Shown: positions 55,635-64,000 of the stretch, in pieces
Numbering within the stretch: the stretch's first letter is position 1
How the letters are laid out: the number at the start of each line of letters is the position of its first letter
Assembly: GCA_965202845.1 (NCBI GenBank)
Contig: OZ241856.1
Span: 496,001 to 560,000, forward strand
Length of the DNA stretch: 64,000 bases
Source: CBDATA01 sp965202845
GTDB lineage: Bacteria > Acidobacteriota > Vicinamibacteria > Marinacidobacterales > Marinacidobacteraceae
Direction: 5' to 3'
Notes under the pieces: model-generated
Told to the model about the DNA's origin: nothing
The model's input: only the letters and a program-made list of their open reading frames with translations
Database searches by the model: none
Program-made: the position numbers and the translations under genes

Positions 55635-56768
55635 GTGATCCAGGACCCCTTCGGCGTCTTCCTGGCGCTGGTCGCCGTCGCGTTCCTCGCGGTCTGGCTG
55701 GAGGCGCGCCACCGGTTCTTCCGGGCGATGAGCGCCGGGTTGATGTGTCTCCTGTTCGGCATGGCGCTCTCCAACTTCGGAATCCTCCCCGGAGACGCGG
55801 CGGCGTATGCCCAGCTGGGGACCATCTGGGTGAACGCGGCGATCGTGCTGGTGCTCTTGCAGGTGGACCTGCGGACGATCCGGGAAGCCGGGAAGACGAT
55901 GCTCGTCGCCTTCGGGCTGGGGGCGCTCGGAACCATGACCGGCGCGCTGCTGGCGTTCCTCCTGCTTTCCGGGCCGGTGGGCGACGAGGCGTGGAAGCTC
56001 ACCGGCCAGTTCACCGGCACCTACATCGGCGGCGGCGCCAACTTCTACGCGCTCGCCAGCGCATTCGGGACCGACCCGAACCTCATGTCGGGGGCGGTGG
56101 CCGCCGACGTGATCGTGACCGCCGCCTGGCTCGCCACCTGCCTCGTCGTTCCGGCGCTGCTGCGCGGCGGCGGCGGCAAGAGTCTCGAGCCTCCGAAAGC
56201 GGGCGCTCCGCCGACGCTGGAGCAGCGGTTGAAGGAGAGCGGCGCGAGCCTGCGGATGCTGGACTTCTTCGGGCTGGCTGCCCTGACCCTGGGCGCGATG
56301 GCGGCGTCGCGCCTGCTCGCCGCCGCGGTCCCCGCGATTCCGGCGGCGCTCTGGCTCACCAGCATGGCGCTGCTCCTGGGGCACGCCGCGCCGGTGCGGA
56401 AGTTGCGGGGCGCTCCGGTGCTCGGCAATTCGCTCCTCTACCTCTTCCTCGCCGGCAACGGCGCGCAGTCGCTGGTCTCCGAGATGCTCGCCGCCGGCCC
56501 GGCGCTCCTGCTCTTCGCGCTCGTCACCGTCGGGGTTCACGGCCTCGTGATCTTCGGAGCGGGGCGGCTGCTCCGACTCGACGCCGGCACCCTGGTGGTG
56601 GCCTCCCAGGCCAATGTCGGCGGCGCCGCCTCGGCGGTGGCGATCGCCTCGGCGCGCGGCTACGGGGACAAGCTGCTCCCCGGAATCGCGGTCGCGCTCG
56701 CCGGCTACGCGGTCGGGAACTATCTGGGGTTCGGGGTGGGGATGCTGGCCCGGTCGATCCTCATCTGA
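55635..56768 (+). CDS. DUF819-family membrane transporter
   Basis: 377 aa from GTG 55635, about ten transmembrane helices. ISGGG-like segment GTYIGGGANFYALASAFG and ASQANVGGAASAVAIASARG are typical of DUF819 proteins, which resemble sodium-dependent carboxylate or glutamate carriers. The substrate is unknown; it may import a product of the exported FAH-fold enzyme encoded 13 nt upstream (inference). It overlaps the convergent glycosidase gene by 8 bp. Confidence 0.85.
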   Translation: MIQDPFGVFLALVAVAFLAVWLEARHRFFRAMSAGLMCLLFGMALSNFGILPGDAAAYAQLGTIWVNAAIVLVLLQVDLRTIREAGKTMLVAFGLGALGTMTGALLAFLLLSGPVGDEAWKLTGQFTGTYIGGGANFYALASAFGTDPNLMSGAVAADVIVTAAWLATCLVVPALLRGGGGKSLEPPKAGAPPTLEQRLKESGASLRMLDFFGLAALTLGAMAASRLLAAAVPAIPAALWLTSMALLLGHAAPVRKLRGAPVLGNSLLYLFLAGNGAQSLVSEMLAAGPALLLFALVTVGVHGLVIFGAGRLLRLDAGTLVVASQANVGGAASAVAIASARGYGDKLLPGIAVALAGYAVGNYLGFGVGMLARSILI

Positions 56769-59700
56769 CGAGGATCTCGTCCACGTAGATCCAGCGGCCC
56801 GCTCCGCCGAGGATGCGGACCCGCACCGCTCCGGCCACGCTTCCCTCCGGAAGCGGAATCCAGATCCGCCGTCGTTCGGGAGACAGCGCGCTCTCCGCCT
56901 GGGGAACCGCCATCCGGGCCGCCGGTTCGGCGGGAAAGGCGGCGCCGCTGTCCGGACTCAGGAACACCTCCACCGCCTCCGGGAAGAACACCGCGGTGTC
57001 CTCGTGCTGGAGGAAGCCGACCCCGACCGAGCGCACCGGAACCCGCGCTCCCAGCGGCAGGTCGGCGACGACTTCGCTGCTCTCGTAGCCCTGCCAATGC
57101 CCGCCCCGGCGGTCGGGCGAGCCGCGCACGCCGTCCACCAGGCCGGCGTCGCCCGCCGCCGAGTAGGGCGAGGACGCGGAGGGCGTCACCCGGATCGGAC
57201 GGTCCCGCGCCAGGTGCTCCACCAGGTTGCGCTCCCCGAAGTCGTCGAGCGCGAGCGAACGCCCGGCGGCTTGCGCGGCGCGGGCCTCGTCGGGAAAGGC
57301 GCGCGCCGCCTCCCCCGGGTCCGCGCCTTCGGGCAGCGGGCGCAGCAGGAAGCGGTAGGAAAGGGGGGCCGGCTGGATCGTGTACGGATGGCGGGGCGTC
57401 GCGCCCCAGGAGTCGTCCCCGCCGACCCCCTGCTGCCGCAGGTCCACCAGCAGGGTCGTCTCGTCGTCCCGCGGGATCAGGTCGACGGCGTGGCGCCGCC
57501 GTTTGGTCTCGCCATCATCCAGGTCGGAAATCCGGTGGGGGAGGGCGGAGAAGTCCACGGTGGGAAGCCCCATCACCAGCAGACCGGGGCCGCCTCCCGC
57601 CTCCGGGGTCAGCGCCGCCCACCGGACGTCGGTGCGGTTGCCGGTCTCTTGCGGCCGCACGTAGGCGTGCGCCATCTCCCGGACCGGCCGCCGGTGGCGT
57701 CCGACCCGGGCGGCGGTGCGCCGGTCCCAGTAATTCTCGAAGGGGCCGCGCCCGTACCAGGCGACCTGGTTCAGCGCGCCGGGCAGCGAGAACAGCGCGC
57801 CGAAGCGGGGGATTTCGGGAAGGTCCTCATCCACTTCGGTCAGCGAAGCCTCCACCGCGATGGTCCCGTCGGGGAAGATTTCGTGCTCCAGCCGGTAGGC
57901 GGCGCCCACCGAGCGGATGCGGAAGCGGCTGATGACCCGGACGGTGGCTTCCCCCTGCTCCACCTCGAAGGACTCCAGCTGGCGCGCCGGGGGCCTTCCG
58001 GCCCTCCGCCAGACGCCGGATCGGATCGGCTGCGCGTAGCCGTAGTCGTTGTCGGTGGGGGCGCGCCAGAAGTTCGGAACCGGGCCGCGCTCGATGAGCG
58101 TCCTCCCCTGGAAGCGCAAGCCGGACAGGATGCCGATCTCCGGATCGAACTGCGCCGAGAAATCCTCCCCGGCGATCTCCACGGCTTCCGGGGTTTCCCG
58201 GACCGCGAGCGCGCCGGTGGGGGGCTTTGACGACGGCGCGAAGCCGGGAAGCGCGAACTGCTCCCAGGCGACTTCGTGCCCCTGCGGAAGGAGCGGGGCG
58301 GCCTCCCGGGTGCGGAAGCGGACGGTGAGCAGGCGTTCCCGGCCCGAGCCGTCGTCCTCCGGCAGCGCCAACGGGACGTCCCCGGATTCCCCGGGCGGAA
58401 CCGCCAGCCGGGGCAGCGCGCCGGAGGCGACCGGCTCGCCGTCGGCATGGATCTCCCACGAGCCGTCGAGGTCGGCGAGATCGGTGAACGCCCGCCGGTT
58501 CCCCAGGCGGAGGAGACCCGGCGCCGGCATCTCGATGCGCACCGGCTGGTAGACCTTCTGAACCTCGAAGGCGTGCGGGTGCGGCTTGCGGTCGGAGGAG
58601 ACCAGCCCGTTCGCCAGGAAATTCCCGTCGGTGGGAACCCCGGGAGGGCCGAAGTCGCCGCCGTAGGCCCGGTAGGGGCGCCCGGCCTCGTCCCGGGCTT
58701 CCAGGGTCTGGTCCACCCAGTCCCAGATGAAGCCGCCGACCAGGTTCGGATAGCGATCCAGGATGTCCCAGGTGTCGGCGAGGCCGCCCACGCTGTTCCC
58801 CATCGCGTGGGCGTACTCGATGAGCAGGAACGGCTTGGGCGCGCCCGAGCGCCCGTAGCGCTCGAACCAGTAGGGGCGCACGTACATCGGCGCGACGATG
58901 TCCACCAGCTCGCGCTCCCCGGCGGGTTCGTAGAGGATCGGACGTCCGGTGCGCTGGTCCCGGATCCAGGCGGCGGCGCGGTCGAAGGCGCGCCCGTCCC
59001 CGGCCTCGTTGCCGAGCGACCAGATGATGACCGAAGGGTGGTTCCGGGTGCGGGCGAGCATCCGGCGGGTGCGTTCCAGGTGGGCGTCCTCCCATTCGGG
59101 ACGGTTGGCGAGGGTGCCCTCCGGGTGGAAGACCATCCCGTGCGCTTCGATGTTGGCCTCGTCCACCACGTACAGCCCGTATTCGTCGGTCAGCTCGTAC
59201 CAGCGCGGCAGGTTCGGGTAGTGGGCGGCGCGCACCGCGTTGATGTTCAGCGACTTCATCAGCCGGATGTCCTCGATCATCCCGGCCTCGTCGATCCGGT
59301 GGGCGCTCCGGTGGTCGTGCTCGTGCCGGTTGACCCCGAAAAGCGTGATCGGGCGGCCGTTCACCAGCAGGCGGCCGTTTTCGTCGGTGGCGACCCGCCG
59401 GAATCCGATGCGGGAGGACACGATCTCGCGGCTGGTTCCGTTCGCGCCGATGAGGGTCAGGAGCAACCGGTAGAGGTTGGGGGTCTCGGCGGTCCAGGCG
59501 GCGACCGGCCCCACCGGCGCCGAAACAGAACCGACTCCGGCGGCCGTCGGAACCACGGTCCCGGAAAGAACCGGCAGGCCGTCCGGGTCGAAGAGTTCGT
59601 AGCGCACTTCATGGCCGGCCTCGTCGCCGGCGAGTTCCACTTCAAGGTCCAGCCTGCCGTCGCCGTCCGGCTCCCGGTCGGCGGTCACCCGGAAATCGCG

Positions 59701-60411
59701 AATCCGGGTCGGGGGCCGGGCCAGCAGCCAGACGTCCCGGTCCACCCCGCTGATGCGCCAAAAATCCTGTCCTTCCAGGTAGCTGCCGTCGCTCCAGCGG
59801 ATGACCTCGAGCGCCAGCAGGTGCTCGCCGGAAGCCGGCCCCCGCTCCAGCGCCTCGGTGATGCGGAATTCGGACGGCGCGCGGCTGCCTTCGGCGTATC
59901 CGACGAATTCCCCGTTCACCCAGACCGACATCGCCGAATAGGCGCCCTCGAACCGGAGGAAGATTTCGTGTCCCTCCCACTCTGCAGGAATCCGGAACCG
60001 CCGCCGGTAGGCGCCGACCGGGTTGTCCGATTCGGGGACCCGGGGCGGGTCGGGCGGAAACCCGTAGGCCTCGTCGCGGTACACCGGATAGCCGTACCCC
60101 AGCATCTCCCAGTTGGAGGGAACCGGGATGCGGTCCCAGTCGCTCGCGTCGAAGCCGGGTTCGAAGAAGCCGGGGATCCGCTCCGCCGGACGGGGAACCC
60201 AGCGGAAGCGGTAGACGCCGTTCAGGCTCCGGCGCATCGCGGATCGGGCGGGGTCGCCGGCGAGCGCCCGCTCCCGGTCCCGGAAGGGGACGAAGTTGGC
60301 GCGCGGCGGTTCGCGGCCGATCTCGAAGACCCTGGGGTCCTGCCAGGGCGGAGGCGGCTCCTCCGGTTGCGGGACGGCGATCTGCAAGAGCAGCAACGCG
60401 AAGGAAAGCAT
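56761..60411 (-). CDS. secreted GH2 beta-galactosidase-like enzyme with C-terminal discoidin-like domain
   Basis: 1216 aa. A short signal sequence is followed by the jelly-roll domain (YRFRWVPRPAERIPGFFEP), immunoglobulin-like domains and the catalytic barrel with NAVRAAHYPN, the acid/base Glu in WSLGNEAGDG (E469) and the nucleophile in IEYAHAMGNS (E532). The C-terminal beta-gal small chain domain (FWRAPTDNDYG) is present. About 150 extra residues (GLVDGVRGSPDRRGGHWQGY) look like a discoidin-type sugar-binding module. It follows the upstream glycosidase gene after 3 nt. Confidence 0.92.
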   Translation of the reverse strand: MLSFALLLLQIAVPQPEEPPPPWQDPRVFEIGREPPRANFVPFRDRERALAGDPARSAMRRSLNGVYRFRWVPRPAERIPGFFEPGFDASDWDRIPVPSNWEMLGYGYPVYRDEAYGFPPDPPRVPESDNPVGAYRRRFRIPAEWEGHEIFLRFEGAYSAMSVWVNGEFVGYAEGSRAPSEFRITEALERGPASGEHLLALEVIRWSDGSYLEGQDFWRISGVDRDVWLLARPPTRIRDFRVTADREPDGDGRLDLEVELAGDEAGHEVRYELFDPDGLPVLSGTVVPTAAGVGSVSAPVGPVAAWTAETPNLYRLLLTLIGANGTSREIVSSRIGFRRVATDENGRLLVNGRPITLFGVNRHEHDHRSAHRIDEAGMIEDIRLMKSLNINAVRAAHYPNLPRWYELTDEYGLYVVDEANIEAHGMVFHPEGTLANRPEWEDAHLERTRRMLARTRNHPSVIIWSLGNEAGDGRAFDRAAAWIRDQRTGRPILYEPAGERELVDIVAPMYVRPYWFERYGRSGAPKPFLLIEYAHAMGNSVGGLADTWDILDRYPNLVGGFIWDWVDQTLEARDEAGRPYRAYGGDFGPPGVPTDGNFLANGLVSSDRKPHPHAFEVQKVYQPVRIEMPAPGLLRLGNRRAFTDLADLDGSWEIHADGEPVASGALPRLAVPPGESGDVPLALPEDDGSGRERLLTVRFRTREAAPLLPQGHEVAWEQFALPGFAPSSKPPTGALAVRETPEAVEIAGEDFSAQFDPEIGILSGLRFQGRTLIERGPVPNFWRAPTDNDYGYAQPIRSGVWRRAGRPPARQLESFEVEQGEATVRVISRFRIRSVGAAYRLEHEIFPDGTIAVEASLTEVDEDLPEIPRFGALFSLPGALNQVAWYGRGPFENYWDRRTAARVGRHRRPVREMAHAYVRPQETGNRTDVRWAALTPEAGGGPGLLVMGLPTVDFSALPHRISDLDDGETKRRRHAVDLIPRDDETTLLVDLRQQGVGGDDSWGATPRHPYTIQPAPLSYRFLLRPLPEGADPGEAARAFPDEARAAQAAGRSLALDDFGERNLVEHLARDRPIRVTPSASSPYSAAGDAGLVDGVRGSPDRRGGHWQGYESSEVVADLPLGARVPVRSVGVGFLQHEDTAVFFPEAVEVFLSPDSGAAFPAEPAARMAVPQAESALSPERRRIWIPLPEGSVAGAVRVRILGGAGRWIYVDEILVR

Positions 60412-60414
60412 GTT

Positions 60415-62385
60415 TCAGGGGAGGGGCAGGGGGGCTTCCGGCGGGGCGAGGTGGCCGGCTTCGATGAAGGCCATGACGCCGAAGAGCGCCCCCCACGAAT
60501 GGAAGGGGTCGCTGGAGAGGCGCCGGTCGTCGCCGGCCCCGGTGATCGAGGAGTAGTTTTCGCTCACGTACCCCTTGCGCCGCCACTCGGCGAGAAACAT
60601 GGCGAGCGAGCGGGAGGCGAGCTCGGAAGCGGCGGAGAAGGCGCCGGCGCGCCGCAGTCCCAGGTAGGTCAGGAAGTTGAGCGGAGGCCAGATAGCGCCC
60701 TTCCAGTACCGCTGGCGGGGGAAGGAGGGGTCGTCCCGGCTGGTGGAGGGAAGCACGAACTCGCCCCAAAATTCCTCCGGATTCAGCAGGTGCTCTTCGA
60801 TGAGCCGCTCGCGCCGCCGGGCGTCCGGAACCCCGGCGAGCAGCGGGTAGAACAGGGTGGGCGAGCGGCGGGGCGACGGGCGGACCGTCCCGCCGTCGGT
60901 GCGGTGATTCAGGTAGTAGCCGCGCTCCTCGACCCAGACGCCGTCGAGGGCGGCGGCGAAACGGTCGCCCCGCGCGTCCAGCTCCCGGGCTTCCGTTTCC
61001 CGCCCCAGGATCCGGGCCATCTCGGCCAGCGCCCGGCAGTCCGCGATGTAGAGCGAGGTCAGCCCCACGTCCTGGAGCTCCAGGGTGTTGGTTTCGCGGT
61101 TGAACGGGACGTCCTCGTACATCGGGGAGTCGTCCATCCCGGATTCGTACCCGGCGGCGCGGCGGGTCCCCACCGCCGGCTCGCGGAACGGGTTTTGCGC
61201 CGGATGCGACCCGTAGCTCAGCATCCCCCGGTTCATCCGCCGGCGGGGCCACCAGCGATTCCAGCCCAGCAGCGGGTCGAAGGCGGCTTCCAAGAACCAG
61301 CGGGCTTCGGGGAACCGCCGGTGGATCTCGCGCACCATCAGGCCGCCCACCGGCGGCTGCGAGCGGTCCCACGACTTGGAGCCGTTGCCCCGGTTGTCGT
61401 TGGGGGCGAATCCCTCTTCGGTGAAGCCGCGCAGGTGCTCGATCACGTTGGCGAAGGCGAGGTCGCTGCCCTCCAGCGCGGTCAGGTAGGCGAGGAAGAA
61501 GTTGTCCCAGCCGAAGAGCGCGACGCCGCCGTACTCCTCGTTCCAGAGCCGCCCCACCGTCGAAACCACCCGGTCGTGCCGGGGTTCGTAGATCGTGTTC
61601 CACGCGACTCCGGCGGTGATCGCAAGGTACGCCTCCTCGAGGCCGGGGAAGCGGGCGGCCCGCTCCCGGACGCGCCCCTCCGCCTGGTCCAGCAGGCGCC
61701 GGACCTCGGCGGCGCTCCTGGGGACGCCGCTGGTGATGGCGACCGGGCGGTCGAGGCGCAGGACGTGGTGGGGGAGAAGAGTGCGGGTGTAGGGGTCGGC
61801 TTCCTGGACGCCGTCGATGTGGATTGCGATCTCCCGCGTCGGCAGCCGCGCGGCGAAGCCGTCGGACGTCCGGGTCAGGGCGCCTTCCCGGTTCCACGCC
61901 AGCCCGGCGCCGACCACCAGTTCGAAGGGCGAGTCGCCGGTCTGCCTCGGCGTGGCCAGTAGCAACAGGTCTCCGTCGGGCGCGCTGCCGGATTCGACGG
62001 TGAGGGCGAGTCCCCGCCAGTCGAGGTCGAGGCGGGCGTAGGCGCCGTCCAGGGCGTGGAGGCCGGGGCGGATGCGCTCCGGTTCGGGGGTTCCCTCGCC
62101 GGCCTGCCGGCGTCCGATGAGGGCGGTCTCCAGGTGATCTTCCTCGAGCCAGGCGTGGCGCTTCAAGGCGAGGTCCAGCGCGAGCCCCTCCGGCAGGAGG
62201 ACGTGCCGCAGCACGCTCCGGCTGTCCCAGGTGTTCCAGCCCTGGGCGAGTCGCTCCTGGATGGCCCGGTACTCGGGGCCGTCGCCGACCTCCGAGGCGT
62301 ACTCGGCGTGGCGGTCCGGCCAGTCCGGCGCTTGCGCCGCCGCCGGAACCGGGAAGGCGAGGGTCAGGAGGAGCACCGCGCGCAT
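60415..62385 (-). CDS. secreted MGH1-like (clan GH-G, alpha-toroid) glycosidase
   Basis: 656 aa from ATG 62385 with signal peptide RAVLLLTLAFPVPAAAQ. The (alpha/alpha)6 barrel is shown by FGWDNFFLAYLTALEGSDL, NDNRGNGSKSWDRSQPPVGG, RYWKGAIWPPLNFLTYLGL and SENYSSITGAGDD, as in GH63/GH37-like enzymes and mannosylglycerate hydrolase. The Asp of GWDNFF and the Glu of VSENYSS are likely catalytic residues. It probably attacks an alpha-linked sugar exposed by or alongside the GH2 enzyme in the same transcription unit. Confidence 0.83.
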   Translation of the reverse strand: MRAVLLLTLAFPVPAAAQAPDWPDRHAEYASEVGDGPEYRAIQERLAQGWNTWDSRSVLRHVLLPEGLALDLALKRHAWLEEDHLETALIGRRQAGEGTPEPERIRPGLHALDGAYARLDLDWRGLALTVESGSAPDGDLLLLATPRQTGDSPFELVVGAGLAWNREGALTRTSDGFAARLPTREIAIHIDGVQEADPYTRTLLPHHVLRLDRPVAITSGVPRSAAEVRRLLDQAEGRVRERAARFPGLEEAYLAITAGVAWNTIYEPRHDRVVSTVGRLWNEEYGGVALFGWDNFFLAYLTALEGSDLAFANVIEHLRGFTEEGFAPNDNRGNGSKSWDRSQPPVGGLMVREIHRRFPEARWFLEAAFDPLLGWNRWWPRRRMNRGMLSYGSHPAQNPFREPAVGTRRAAGYESGMDDSPMYEDVPFNRETNTLELQDVGLTSLYIADCRALAEMARILGRETEARELDARGDRFAAALDGVWVEERGYYLNHRTDGGTVRPSPRRSPTLFYPLLAGVPDARRRERLIEEHLLNPEEFWGEFVLPSTSRDDPSFPRQRYWKGAIWPPLNFLTYLGLRRAGAFSAASELASRSLAMFLAEWRRKGYVSENYSSITGAGDDRRLSSDPFHSWGALFGVMAFIEAGHLAPPEAPLPLP

Positions 62386-62393
62386 CGCCCCCA

Positions 62394-62416
62394 ATCCTAT
62401 GCGCCCCGGCTACGAT
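62394..62416. promoter_or_regulatory. divergent -10 boxes of the glycosidase and fumC genes
   Basis: TAGGAT on the minus strand (62399-62394) lies 8 nt before ATG 62385; TACGAT on the plus strand (62411-62416) lies 8 nt before ATG 62425. Both would give leaderless transcripts, and the two promoters overlap within 39 bp, so they may interfere with each other. Confidence 0.45.
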
Positions 62417-62424
62417 CCGCCGCC

Positions 62425-63837
62425 ATGACGAGCCGAAAACGCATCGAACGAGACACCCTGGGAGAGGTCGAGGTCGCCGCCGCGCGCCTCTGGGGGGCGC
62501 AGACCGAGCGCTCCCGGCGCAACTTCCGCATCTCCGGCGAGCGGATGCCGCTGGAGGTGATCGAGGCGCTGGCGTTCGTCAAGAAGGCCGCCGCTCTCGT
62601 CAACCGGGATCTGGGGCGGATCGAGGAGGCCAAGGCGGACGCCATCGTCGCGGCCGCCGACGAGGTCCTCGCCGGGGAGCATCCCGACGAGTTCCCGCTC
62701 ATCGTCTGGCAGACCGGAAGCGGCACCCAGTCGAACATGAACATGAACGAGGTGCTCGCCAACCGCGCCAGCGAGATTCTGGGCGGGGAGCGGGGGAGCG
62801 AGCGGCTGGTTCATCCGAACGACGATGTGAACCGGGGGCAGTCGTCCAACGACGTGTTCCCGACCGCTCTCCACGTGGCCGCCGCCCGGGCGCTGGAGGA
62901 GCGGGTGGTTCTGGCGCTTCGAGCGCTTGCGGCGGCGCTGGGCGAGCGCGCCGAGGCGTTCGCCGGGGTGGTCAAGATCGGACGCACCCACCTGCAAGAC
63001 GCCACGCCGGTCACGCTGGGCCAGGAGTTTTCGGGCTACCGGGAGCAGGCGGCGCGTGGCGCGGATCGCGTCGCGGCGGCGCTTCCAGCGGTCCGCGAGC
63101 TGGCGCTCGGCGGCACTGCGGTGGGAACCGGGCTGAACGCGCACCCGGAGACCGGCGAGCGGGCGGCGGTCTGGCTGAGCCGGCTGACCGGACTCGCCTT
63201 CACCAGCGCCCCCAACAAGTTCGAGGCGCTCGCCGCCCGGGACGCCTTGGTTCACGCCCACGGCGCGCTCGGCACGGTCGCGGCGTCGCTCCACAAGATC
63301 GCCAACGACATCCGCTGGCTGGCTTCGGGGCCCCGTTCCGGGATCGGGGAGATCCTGCTTCCGGCGAACGAACCCGGAAGCTCCATCATGCCCGGCAAGG
63401 TCAACCCCACGCAGTGCGAGGCGCTGCTGATGGCGACCGCCCAGGTCTTCGGAAACGACGTGGCGGTGCACGTCGGCGGCGCCGGCGGCAACTTCGAGTT
63501 GAACGTGATGATGCCGCTGATCGCCCACAACGTGCTGCAAAGCGCGCGCTTGATCGCCGACGGCGTCGATTCGTTCCGCGAGCGATGCGTGGTCGGCATC
63601 CAGCCCAACCGGGAGCGACTCGCCGAGAATCTGGAACGCTCCCTGATGCTGGTAACCGCGCTGAATCCGCATATCGGCTACGACAACGCGGCCCGGATCG
63701 CCAAGAAGGCGCACGCCGAGGGGACGTCGCTGCGCGAAGCGGCGCTGGCGCTCAAGCTGGTCGACGGGGAGCAGTTCGACGCCTGGGTGCGTCCGGGGGA
63801 GATGGTGGGCGCGCCGCCGTCCCGAGATCCGGAATAG
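62425..63837 (+). CDS. fumC: class II fumarate hydratase
   Basis: 470 aa, the usual length. Substrate-binding and catalytic segments: WQTGSGTQSNMNMNEVLANR, HPNDDVNRGQSSNDVFPTA, GRTHLQDATPVTLGQEF, GGTAVGTGLNAHPE and the flexible loop GSSIMPGKVNPTQCEAL with the catalytic Ser. It hydrates fumarate to malate in the TCA cycle and needs no iron-sulfur cluster. Confidence 0.97.
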   Translation: MTSRKRIERDTLGEVEVAAARLWGAQTERSRRNFRISGERMPLEVIEALAFVKKAAALVNRDLGRIEEAKADAIVAAADEVLAGEHPDEFPLIVWQTGSGTQSNMNMNEVLANRASEILGGERGSERLVHPNDDVNRGQSSNDVFPTALHVAAARALEERVVLALRALAAALGERAEAFAGVVKIGRTHLQDATPVTLGQEFSGYREQAARGADRVAAALPAVRELALGGTAVGTGLNAHPETGERAAVWLSRLTGLAFTSAPNKFEALAARDALVHAHGALGTVAASLHKIANDIRWLASGPRSGIGEILLPANEPGSSIMPGKVNPTQCEALLMATAQVFGNDVAVHVGGAGGNFELNVMMPLIAHNVLQSARLIADGVDSFRERCVVGIQPNRERLAENLERSLMLVTALNPHIGYDNAARIAKKAHAEGTSLREAALALKLVDGEQFDAWVRPGEMVGAPPSRDPE

Positions 63838-63896
63838 GCCGCGCGACGTCCGGGGCCCCGGCGCCGTGTTCCGCTGTGCTGTGGTAGGGTGCGCCC

Positions 63897-63995
63897 ATGC
63901 CTTCGTGGGAGACGCTCGTCATCCTCGGCACGGTCGCCGCCTTCGGGATTGCGATCTTGCGTCAGCTCAGGGTGACCCGTGACAAGAAAGATTGA
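63897..63995 (+). CDS. 32-residue single-pass membrane miniprotein
   Basis: MPSWETLVILGTVAAFGIAI then LRQLRVTRDKKD: one hydrophobic helix and a basic tail, as in many small membrane proteins. TAGGGT (63885-63890) lies 6 nt before the ATG, like other leaderless starts in the window. No family is recognised, and it is short enough that chance cannot be excluded. Confidence 0.5.
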   Translation: MPSWETLVILGTVAAFGIAILRQLRVTRDKKD

Positions 63996-64000
63996 GGGCG

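Noticed and set aside
56614..61962. Long plus-strand frames opposite the glycosidase genes
   Set aside because: Antisense shadows: low-complexity Arg/Gly/Val-rich translations, no start signals, and obvious GH2 and GH63-like proteins on the other strand.

Overview
The window is high-GC, gene-dense bacterial chromosome. No rRNA, tRNA or CRISPR array was seen. Signal peptides, lipoboxes and an outer-membrane barrel indicate a diderm. The SpoIVB-type S55 protein beside a beta-propeller protein, the short HisG plus HisZ, the VKOR-DsbA fusion and the rSAM/selenodomain-associated transferases fit an Acidobacteriota-like or Gemmatimonadota-like lineage, possibly host-associated. That placement is inference only. 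Many genes have a TANNNT -10 box 6-8 nt before the start codon, which suggests frequent leaderless transcription. LAYOUT: 1-2846, a glycosyltransferase divergent from a Pro-rich surface lipoprotein whose 5' end carries a 13-C tract. 2901-10051, a complex I operon (nuoA-B-C-D-H-I-J-K-N, without E, F, G, L and M) ending in a 7Fe ferredoxin gene. 10161-14745, envelope and redox genes (a peptidase-like lipoprotein without a zinc motif, an M50 protease, a flavin-binding protein, VKOR-DsbA, DUF1761). 14691-19341 (minus), an S55 peptidase, a propeller protein and a DUF2064 transferase. 19412-23507, thiF-hisZ-hisG-hisD. 23509-26509, EVE and BON proteins and two coiled-coil DUF1640 paralogues. 26539-34176 (minus), a giant FnIII/Calx-beta autotransporter-like adhesin, also with a 13-C tract at its 5' end. 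34235-40262, gamma-glutamyltranspeptidase, an FGE-like protein and a complete polar amino-acid ABC importer; together they look like a periplasmic gamma-glutamyl scavenging and uptake unit. 39686-45027, an insertion hot spot: an IS1634-family element flanked by 823-bp direct repeats, and a complete ISL3-family element with an 8-bp target duplication interrupting a small gene. 45024-51742 (minus), a PD-(D/E)XK nuclease gene coupled to nadK-ispA-xseB-xseA, then carD, a membrane protein and ygfZ. 51781-56768, a pseudo-aminotransferase, a DUF885 lipoprotein, an exported FAH-fold protein and a DUF819 transporter. 56761-62385 (minus), two secreted glycosidases. 62425-63837, fumC, then a 32-residue membrane ORF. 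The strongest unusual signals are the two C13 tracts, each followed by GAAATT, each inside the 5' end of a surface-protein gene and both reading S-[AT]-PPPPK-[LF] from their upstream ATG. One is in frame with its signal peptide (apparently ON) and the other is one base out of frame (apparently OFF), as expected of slipped-strand phase variation. Next come the 823-bp repeats around the IS1634-type element, the twice-broken partner gene of the PD-(D/E)XK nuclease, a duplication scar carrying the last codons of the adhesin, a tandem-fused XseB and an aminotransferase fold without its PLP lysine.
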